Assembly (NCBI GenBank): GCA_003557445.1
Contig: PWOK01000284.1
Coordinates: forward strand, 1-5,441
Origin: Halanaerobiaceae bacterium
GTDB lineage: Bacteria > Bacillota_F > Halanaerobiia > Halanaerobiales > CSSED10-376
Length of the DNA stretch: 5,441 nt
Reading direction: 5' to 3'
In this document: positions 1 to 4,570 of the stretch, piece by piece
Position numbering within the stretch: position 1 is the stretch's first letter
Layout: each line of letters begins with the position of its first letter
Made by a program: the position numbers and the translations under genes
The notes under the pieces: model-generated
The model's database searches: none
What the model saw: only the letters and a program-made list of their open reading frames with translations
Told to the model about the DNA's origin: nothing

Positions 1-51
1 TGAACCATAGCCATTATCATCATTATCAATTTTAAATTCCCTTTTGAACAT
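1..51 (-). CDS. 5' end of an unidentified gene downstream of the diguanylate cyclase (partial)
   Basis: Only the first 17 codons are visible, reading MFKREFKIDNDDNGYGS, and the gene runs off the left edge of the window. The start is well supported: a perfect AGGAGG ribosome binding site lies at 59-64, separated by 7 nt from the ATG at 49-51. The gene starts 31 nt after the stop codon of the diguanylate cyclase on the same strand with no terminator between them, so the two are probably co-transcribed. The visible N-terminus is hydrophilic, with basic residues first and then an Asp/Asn-rich patch, and it shows no signal peptide or membrane segment. I do not recognise the protein and assign no function. 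A gene co-transcribed with a c-di-GMP synthase could be functionally linked to it, but that is inference only. Confidence 0.75.
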   Translation of the reverse strand, partial: MFKREFKIDNDDNGYGS

Positions 52-58
52 ATAATTT

Positions 59-64
59 CCTCCT
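59..64 (-). promoter_or_regulatory. Ribosome binding site of the partial gene at 1-51
   Basis: AGGAGG on the minus strand, 7 nt before an ATG. It is the best Shine-Dalgarno match in the window and is the main evidence that a gene starts at position 51. Confidence 0.8.
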
Positions 65-82
65 GATTTTTGAAGATATCTT

Positions 83-1246
83 TTAATTAACCTGGGATTC
101 TACTCTATTACGTCCTTTTTCTTTGGCAGAATAGAGACTGTCATCTGCCCTTTTAATTATATTTTTTATGTTATCTCCTTCAAAATAGGCGGCCACCCCA
201 AAACTTGCTGTTAGTGTTTCCCCGTCAATAAAAATATTTTTTTCGATTGTAGCCCTCAGTCTCTGTGCTAAATCAATAGCAGAATCTAGACCTGTTTCTG
301 GACAAATAATTAAAAATTCTTCTCCTCCCCAGCGGCCAAAAATATCAACCTCTCTAATGTTTTCTTTTAATAAATCACTAAAACCCTTTAATACTTTATC
401 CCCTGTTTGATGTCCATATTTATCATTTATTTTTTTGAAATGATCCAGATCCAGAATAATAACAGAAAAACTCTTTTTATATCTTTTAGCCTCAATAAAA
501 ACTCTACTTAAAACCTGGTTTATTTTTCGTCTGTTATAGGCTTTTGTTAATTGATCTATATATGATAAATTTTTCAATTTATCATTAATGATTTTTATCT
601 GTTCGTTTTTTTCTTTTAAATTTTTATTTTTATTTTTTATTTTATTTGAATTAATAAATTCTTTAGTAAATTTCTGATAAATAACCATCGAAGTTATCCA
701 GGCAAAAAATATAATTGGAATTGTATCTGCTATATAATTACTTAATTGTAATTCAGGTTTAAATATTGGTAAAAACAAAATCAAACCTGCTGCTCCATAA
801 AAATATATTAAAAAACTCTGTTTATAACTATAATAAAAGATAACAGCTATTCCATAAATAACAGCTATAAAGACTGCAGGAATACGAAACAAGTCAACCG
901 GCATAAGAGCGACCCTGATTAATACTATTGTAATACCGACAAAAGCTATACTAATTTCATATATTTTATGTAACAAGATAATTTTATCAGGTTTTTTTAA
1001 ATGAAAATAAAGACTGATTAATACATAAATAAACATAGTAAAAGCAGTTATAATAAAAATATTAGGCAGCAAACGTTCTTCCGGACTGATAAAAAGACCA
1101 TAAAACAATTGTTCTATTGTTAAAAACACTGAAATGAGTAATATCCGAAAATTATTTTGCCGAAACTTATAATAATTAAAATTATCAATATATTCTTCTG
1201 CCATTTTGGGAATTAAATTATTTTTATGTTTAAACACTTTTTTCAT
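83..1246 (-). CDS. Membrane-bound diguanylate cyclase (GGDEF domain)
   Basis: This 387-residue protein should condense two GTP into cyclic di-GMP at the inner face of the membrane. Six hydrophobic segments are visible at about residues 34-53, 62-81, 93-110, 122-140, 143-162 and 172-190, which would leave both ends in the cytoplasm. A Lys/Asn/Glu-rich, probably coiled-coil linker spans about 195-228. The GGDEF domain covers about 229-384. It has the metal and substrate motif LDLDHFKKIND (265-275), GH and GD (278-283), the signature GGEEF (307-311), and the product-inhibition site RxxD (R298-D301) exactly five residues before it. The domain ends with the usual ADDSLYSAKEKGRNRV motif, so it looks complete and catalytically competent. 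I do not recognise the membrane region as a named sensor domain. The ATG at 1246 has GGGG touching it, and the GTG at 1237 (codon 4) is better spaced. A 31-nt gap separates it from the partial gene at 1-51. Confidence 0.93.
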   Translation of the reverse strand: MKKVFKHKNNLIPKMAEEYIDNFNYYKFRQNNFRILLISVFLTIEQLFYGLFISPEERLLPNIFIITAFTMFIYVLISLYFHLKKPDKIILLHKIYEISIAFVGITIVLIRVALMPVDLFRIPAVFIAVIYGIAVIFYYSYKQSFLIYFYGAAGLILFLPIFKPELQLSNYIADTIPIIFFAWITSMVIYQKFTKEFINSNKIKNKNKNLKEKNEQIKIINDKLKNLSYIDQLTKAYNRRKINQVLSRVFIEAKRYKKSFSVIILDLDHFKKINDKYGHQTGDKVLKGFSDLLKENIREVDIFGRWGGEEFLIICPETGLDSAIDLAQRLRATIEKNIFIDGETLTASFGVAAYFEGDNIKNIIKRADDSLYSAKEKGRNRVESQVN

Positions 1247-1250
1247 CCCC
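1247..1250 (-). promoter_or_regulatory. GGGG-type ribosome binding site that decides the cyclase start
   Basis: Minus-strand AAAAAGGGG directly abuts the ATG at 1244-1246 with no spacer, which is too close for efficient initiation there. The in-frame GTG three codons on (1235-1237) sits 9 nt after GGGG, a normal spacing. The true start may therefore be that GTG, giving a 384-residue protein. No other site is visible upstream of Met15. Confidence 0.5.
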
Positions 1251-1294
1251 TTTTTATAGCTAATTTAGAGAAGAATAGAAATCTATTCATTTTA

Positions 1295-1323
1295 ATTATA
1301 ACAGATGAACCTGTTAAAGTGAA
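1295..1323 (-). promoter_or_regulatory. Promoter of the diguanylate cyclase gene
   Basis: On the minus strand a -35 box TTCACT (1318-1323) is followed after 17 bp by TATAAT (1295-1300). A TG one base before the -10 box makes it an extended -10 promoter. Transcription would start near 1288, about 40 nt before the start codon. The box lies beyond the terminator of the lipoprotein gene, so the cyclase is probably its own unit together with the partial gene after it. Confidence 0.6.
1299..1316. promoter_or_regulatory. Perfect inverted repeat in the cyclase promoter, possible operator
   Basis: TAACAG and CTGTTA form perfect 6-bp arms around a 6-bp spacer. The palindrome fills the space between the -35 and -10 boxes of the cyclase promoter, where a bound repressor or activator would act directly on RNA polymerase. 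The position is seen in the sequence. Its role as a protein-binding site is inferred, and I cannot name a regulator. Confidence 0.35.
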
Positions 1324-1351
1324 ATATTTTCTATTTTTTCAACTCTTTCAT

Positions 1352-1378
1352 AAAAAGACCGGAAAATCCGGCCTTTTT
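1352..1378 (-). terminator. Intrinsic terminator of the lipoprotein gene
   Basis: It starts 22 nt after the lipoprotein stop codon. The stem core pairs GGCCGGA with TCCGGTC around a three-base loop and is extended by five A-T pairs, ending in five U residues. One pair is a G-U wobble in the minus-strand RNA but an A-C mismatch in the plus-strand RNA, which shows the hairpin is built for minus-strand transcripts. Confidence 0.85.
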
Positions 1379-1400
1379 CATTTAAGCTACATCTTCAGTT

Positions 1401-4079
1401 TTATTCTGATATTTTCCATTCTCCATTTTCTTTTATATATGTTCCTGCTACTTTATTGTTTTCTTCATATATTTCACCAAAATCATCATCAAAAGACCTG
1501 CTCCAGCCTGATACATTTATATCAACACTTTCACCTATAATTATTGCTGTTAAATAATTATCCCTGAAAGCACTATTACCAATAGATTCAACACTATCCA
1601 GTATTTCTATTGAAGTTAGTTCATTATTAAGAAAAGCATTTCTACCTATTTCTTCAACACTATCCGGTAATTCAACCAGGGTCAGCTTATTATCACTGAA
1701 AGCATTAAAACCAATTTCTTTGACTCCTTCAGGTATTTCCAATGATATTATATCATTATCAGGAAAACCTGCAAGATAGATAATACTTTCTGGAAATTCA
1801 ATTTCTGTTAATTGATTATTCATAAAAGCACTATTTTCAATTACTTCCAGACTGTTTCCTAATTCTATTGATGTTAGATTGTTGTTTAAAAAGGCATAAT
1901 TGCCAATTTCCACAACATTATCTGGTATTATTACTGTAGTTAAATAATTATTTTGAAAAGATCTACTTCCTATTATTTCTACACTTTCAGGTATCTCTAT
2001 TTCTGTTAATTGATTATCATTAAAAGCACTATTACCTATTACTGATGTATTAGCACTTAATTCTACAGATGTTAATTTGTTTCGTAAAAAGGCATTAACA
2101 CCTATGGTAGTTATACTATCGGGTATTACTATTTCTGTTAGCTGATTATCCCTGAATGCACCATTACTTATTGCTGTTAGGCTATCAGGTATTACGATTG
2201 AAGTTAAGGAATTATCTCTGAAAACATTGGTCCCGATTTCCTGTACACTATCTGGAATTTCTACTGTTATAAGGTCATTATATTGAAATGCTCCTCTATC
2301 AATAATTGTTACACTGTCTGGGATTTCAATTGATTCCAGGTTATTGCTGCTGAAAGAAACATTACCTATTATTTCTATGTTTTCTCCCAGATCAAGGGAA
2401 GTGATATTATTATTTCTAAATGAATTACCACCAATTTTTGTTACATTATCCGGGATTACTACTTCTATTATATTATTATGGGCAAAAACCCAGTCATCAA
2501 TTTCATGTATATTATTTGATATGACCACTGATTCCAGAGAATTATCTCTAAAGGCATGACTACCAATCTTTATTACACTATCCGGTATTATTATTGATGT
2601 TAGATTATTATTACGAAATGCCCAGTCACCAATTCTTTCTAAACCATCCGGTAAATTTACAGATGTAATACTATTATTTTCAAAAGCCTTTGTACCAATA
2701 TTTTTTACACTGACTCCCAGTTCTACTGTAATAAGGTCATTACTGATAAAAGACCACTCACCAATCACTTCCACATTATCCGGTATCTTTACTGATGTTA
2801 GGTCATTAAACTGGAAGGATCTATCACCAATAACTTCTACATTTTCAGGAATATCTATTGATATTAAATCATTACTGCGGAAAGCACCGGTAGCAATTGT
2901 TTTTACTGTATCAGGTATATCAACCGATTGTAATGAATAACCTCTAAATGCCTCATATCCAATAGTTTTTACCTCTATTCCATTTATTTCAGAAGGAATA
3001 ATTATATTCAGGGCCTTTTCTTCACCTAAATCAGCAGTTGCTTCATCCAATTTGTAATCAACAATTGTCCCTGTTTCACTGTTAAAGACAAAATATTCAG
3101 GATAGACAGTCTGGCTTACAATGAAAGTTTCACTGACCATATTTTGCTTTGCATTATCAGCATTGACTGTTACACTTATTGTATAATTATCAGGAATACT
3201 GATTTCACCTACATTAAATTCCAGGGTAACAGTATTATCTTGCAGTGGATCAGGATTTTTGGTTTCCTGGAAAATATCACCTTCTGATTCACCAGTAATA
3301 ATCATGTTTACTGTCAAATTATCTGTGATAACACCCTCTGTTTCAGTAATAGTAATAGAAACAGTTTCATAATCATATCCTGTTTCCTGATCTGGAAATT
3401 GTTCTTCAAAATTTTCAATATGCAAAACAGAGCTTAACTGTCCAAGAACTGTCACAATAGTAATTACCTCTAAGTTCATTTCTGGTTCTGATTGTTTTAC
3501 TCCCTGTGGTAGAGTAAAAGAACCAGTCGCTAAATACTCACCAGATACCTCTCCATTATAATCTTCTATGGTCCATGTTAAATCAACTGTATGTTCAATT
3601 CCATCACTATCAATTATGGTGGTAACAGGAGATAAAAAACCAGGTACATCTGTTTCTTCAGTACCAAGGGCCACCTCAATATCATCTACTGCTGTTATAG
3701 TTTCTATAGTGGGATTTACTGTATCCTCTTCCTCTACTACTTCCATTTCTATAACATGGGGAAGAGTACCCTCTGCTACTTCAAAATCAAACTGTTCTAT
3801 ATCATAAAAACCATCAGCTTCTACCTCTAAAGAGTAAATACCTTCTTCATATTGACCAAAATCAACCATACCATTTTCATCCGAAACCTCAGTTTGACCA
3901 TTAAAGGTTACTTCTGCACCTTCTATGGGTTCAGAATTTTCATTTTCCTGATCAGCTTCAACAACTACAAAACTAACATTAAAGGTTTCTTCCTGGTCAA
4001 GATCATTAATATCACATGCAACCAGTACAAATATTGATATTACTAACACAATAAGTATCTTCAACTTAAATATTTTCAT
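1401..4079 (-). CDS. Large lipoprotein with Ig-like stalk and 22 BspA-type leucine-rich repeats
   Basis: This 892-residue protein has a lipoprotein signal peptide (hydrophobic residues 8-20, lipobox LVAC with lipidated Cys22) and is anchored outside the cytoplasmic membrane. Residues 31-117 look like a carboxypeptidase-regulatory-type beta domain (PIEGAEVTFNG, then DENGMVDFG). Residues 120-211 resemble a bacterial Ig-like domain of the Big_4 kind, and 212-325 form a further beta-rich segment. From about 361 to 852 lie 22 repeats of the LRR_5/BspA class, with a consensus close to LTSIxIPDSVxxIGxxAFxxN. The AF phenylalanine recurs every 22 residues from 378 to 752, then at 772, 794, 816 and 838. 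The C-terminus carries a KVAGTYIKENGEW cap often seen on such proteins. The protein is strongly acidic. Known relatives bind host proteins, polysaccharides or other cells, so adhesion is plausible here but the ligand is unknown. The start is supported by a GGAAGGGG ribosome binding site 8 nt upstream. The gene is monocistronic, closed by its own terminator. Confidence 0.92.
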   Translation of the reverse strand: MKIFKLKILIVLVISIFVLVACDINDLDQEETFNVSFVVVEADQENENSEPIEGAEVTFNGQTEVSDENGMVDFGQYEEGIYSLEVEADGFYDIEQFDFEVAEGTLPHVIEMEVVEEEDTVNPTIETITAVDDIEVALGTEETDVPGFLSPVTTIIDSDGIEHTVDLTWTIEDYNGEVSGEYLATGSFTLPQGVKQSEPEMNLEVITIVTVLGQLSSVLHIENFEEQFPDQETGYDYETVSITITETEGVITDNLTVNMIITGESEGDIFQETKNPDPLQDNTVTLEFNVGEISIPDNYTISVTVNADNAKQNMVSETFIVSQTVYPEYFVFNSETGTIVDYKLDEATADLGEEKALNIIIPSEINGIEVKTIGYEAFRGYSLQSVDIPDTVKTIATGAFRSNDLISIDIPENVEVIGDRSFQFNDLTSVKIPDNVEVIGEWSFISNDLITVELGVSVKNIGTKAFENNSITSVNLPDGLERIGDWAFRNNNLTSIIIPDSVIKIGSHAFRDNSLESVVISNNIHEIDDWVFAHNNIIEVVIPDNVTKIGGNSFRNNNITSLDLGENIEIIGNVSFSSNNLESIEIPDSVTIIDRGAFQYNDLITVEIPDSVQEIGTNVFRDNSLTSIVIPDSLTAISNGAFRDNQLTEIVIPDSITTIGVNAFLRNKLTSVELSANTSVIGNSAFNDNQLTEIEIPESVEIIGSRSFQNNYLTTVIIPDNVVEIGNYAFLNNNLTSIELGNSLEVIENSAFMNNQLTEIEFPESIIYLAGFPDNDIISLEIPEGVKEIGFNAFSDNKLTLVELPDSVEEIGRNAFLNNELTSIEILDSVESIGNSAFRDNYLTAIIIGESVDINVSGWSRSFDDDFGEIYEENNKVAGTYIKENGEWKISE
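1524..2999 (-). repeat. Array of 22 leucine-rich-repeat units, 66-bp period
   Basis: The array encodes residues 361-852 of the lipoprotein. The unit is 22 residues, one shorter than the usual 23 of BspA repeats: the common GCTS turn after AF is replaced by a shorter turn with Asn (RDN, NNN, SND). The protein period is very regular, but the DNA of the units differs widely, which points to an old, selected array with no sign of recent duplication. Unit 19 is degenerate and 20 residues long. Confidence 0.9.
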
Positions 4080-4087
4080 TTTTTACA

Positions 4088-4095
4088 CCCCTTCC
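4088..4095 (-). promoter_or_regulatory. Ribosome binding site of the lipoprotein gene
   Basis: Minus-strand GGAAGGGG lies 8 nt before the ATG at 4077-4079. The GGGG core is of the same type as that of the cyclase gene and unlike the AGGAGG of the partial gene at 1-51. The 7-nt stretch AAGGGGT (4087-4093) is complementary to an unpaired C-rich stretch of the small RNA candidate at 4254-4438. Confidence 0.7.
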
Positions 4096-4134
4096 TTAAA
4101 ATTAACTTTCCAAATTATTTTCAAGTTTGTATTT

Positions 4135-4140
4135 ATTATA
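4135..4140 (-). promoter_or_regulatory. Probable -10 box of the lipoprotein gene
   Basis: A perfect TATAAT on the minus strand lies 55 nt upstream of the lipoprotein start codon. No convincing -35 box stands at 16-18 bp: the region around 4157-4164 reads TATCAACT. The call is therefore weak, and an activator may be needed. In DNA this rich in A and T, such a hexamer can occur by chance. Between it and the small RNA terminator (4141-4253) I see only AT-rich sequence without a gene. Confidence 0.35.
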
Positions 4141-4253
4141 TGTTTTTTGTTTATTAAGTTGATAGTTTTACTAAAGTTTATTTTATTATAATATATTCTT
4201 TTAATATAATCAAGAATTTTTTTCTATATTCAATTTTAGTTAATTTTATGGAT

Positions 4254-4285
4254 AAAAAAAAAGACACCAGTTATAAAACTGGTGT
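4254..4285 (-). terminator. Strong intrinsic terminator of the small RNA unit
   Basis: A perfect 9-bp stem (ACACCAGTT at 4264-4272 against AACTGGTGT at 4277-4285) with a four-base loop is followed, on the minus strand, by C and then nine U residues (4254-4262). The plus-strand side has no U tract, so it acts only on minus-strand transcripts. No minus-strand protein gene lies between it and the divergent rnz gene, so it must end a short non-coding transcript or attenuate a leader. Confidence 0.88.
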
Positions 4286-4438
4286 GAACATATAATTTAT
4301 ACAAGGGGTCTCTTTCATAAAGAAAGAGGGTTAAATGATAACTGAAAACTTAATGTACAGTTAAAAAAGAAATATCCTCTAAATAGATAATCCGTGAAAT
4401 TAAGTCTAACTAATTATTTTAACTATTTTATTAGTCAT
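4254..4438 (-). ncRNA. Candidate small non-coding RNA of about 185 nt, unidentified
   Basis: A consensus promoter (4445-4473) and a strong terminator (4254-4285) bracket about 185 nt on the minus strand that contain no credible reading frame. The few ATG codons open frames of at most 15 codons with no ribosome binding site. The RNA can fold: ACTTAAT and ATTAAGT, at about 4398-4404 and 4351-4357, pair over a long range, with further G-U and A-U pairs. A 7-bp hairpin CTCTTTC/GAAAGAG with a five-base loop lies at 4310-4328. It is flanked by single-stranded ACC and ACCCCTT, C-rich patches like those used by Firmicutes regulatory RNAs to block ribosome binding sites. The length suits 6S RNA, but I could not draw the long closing stem and central bubble, so I do not name it. 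The alternative is an attenuated leader of the lipoprotein gene 175 nt further on. Confidence 0.65.
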
Positions 4439-4444
4439 AAATAT

Positions 4445-4473
4445 ATTATATGTAAAAAAAGGTAATTAGTCAA
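4445..4473 (-). promoter_or_regulatory. Near-perfect housekeeping sigma promoter of the small RNA
   Basis: On the minus strand TTGACT (4468-4473), a 17-bp spacer and TATAAT (4445-4450) match the consensus at 11 of 12 positions. It is the best promoter in the window. Transcription would start near A4438. Behind the -35 box lies an A-rich stretch that could serve as an UP element. Confidence 0.85.
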
Positions 4474-4476
4474 GTG

Positions 4477-4502
4477 TTTTATTCATTTTTTTCTATTTTT
4501 TT
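4477..4502. promoter_or_regulatory. Phased A-tracts between the divergent promoters, possible UP element or bend
   Basis: On the plus strand there are T runs at 4477-4480, 4486-4492 and 4496-4502. The two 7-base runs begin exactly 10 bp apart, one helical turn, which is the arrangement that gives intrinsic DNA curvature. The stretch lies just upstream of the small RNA -35 box, where the alpha-subunit of RNA polymerase binds, and also just upstream of the rnz promoter. Confidence 0.45.
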
Positions 4503-4515
4503 ATTTATTATCCTT

Positions 4516-4544
4516 TTGCATATAATAAAATCAAATGTTATACT
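4516..4544 (+). promoter_or_regulatory. Promoter of the ribonuclease Z gene
   Basis: TTGCAT (4516-4521), a 17-bp spacer and TATACT (4539-4544), with a TG one base before the -10 box. Transcription would start near 4551, about 20 nt before the ATG. It diverges from the small RNA promoter, with 42 bp between the two -35 boxes. Confidence 0.7.
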
Positions 4545-4560
4545 TTAAATAAAAGAAAAC

Positions 4561-4567
4561 AGGTGAT
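4561..4567 (+). promoter_or_regulatory. Ribosome binding site of rnz
   Basis: AGGTGAT lies 3 nt before the ATG, with the AGG core 7 nt from it. It is a normal Shine-Dalgarno sequence of the GGTGAT type and fixes the start at 4571. Confidence 0.7.
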
Positions 4568-4570
4568 TGT

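Noticed and set aside
1226..1540. Plus-strand reading frame of 104 codons
   Set aside because: It overlaps the cyclase start, the terminator and the lipoprotein end on the opposite strand, has no ribosome binding site, and gives a Phe/Leu/His-rich low-complexity product typical of an antisense shadow.
2344..2559. Plus-strand frame of 71 codons inside the repeat array
   Set aside because: It is antisense to the leucine-rich repeats with no start signal, and its composition simply mirrors the repeat codons.
1524..2999. CRISPR array or tandem DNA repeat, suggested by the 66-bp period
   Set aside because: The periodicity is at the protein level. The units differ in DNA sequence, are translated in one open frame, and show no repeat-spacer pattern.
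3568..4037. Plus-strand frames of 79 and 61 codons opposite the lipoprotein N-terminal region
   Set aside because: Both are shadows of the strongly supported minus-strand gene, with no promoter or ribosome binding site of their own.
4285..4298. 14-nt exact match between the small RNA and the start region of the partial gene (TGAACATATAATTT at 45-58 and 4285-4298)
   Set aside because: The match is in the same sense, so it cannot pair. In AT-rich DNA of this length one such 14-mer repeat is expected roughly by chance.
4270..4318. Minus-strand 15-codon frame starting in the small RNA hairpin loop
   Set aside because: It has no Shine-Dalgarno sequence, its start lies in a hairpin loop, and it reads into the terminator stem, so it is not a credible small protein.
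4322..4363. Plus-strand mini reading frame (ATG at 4335, nine codons) preceded by GAGGG
   Set aside because: The apparent ribosome binding site is one arm of the small RNA hairpin. No plus-strand promoter or terminator goes with it, and the frame is too short to support.
4254..4438. Known RNA classes: c-di-GMP riboswitch or 6S RNA
   Set aside because: The conserved c-di-GMP aptamer motifs are absent. For 6S RNA the length fits, but I could not pair the two ends into the long closing stem, so the name is not supported without a covariance search.
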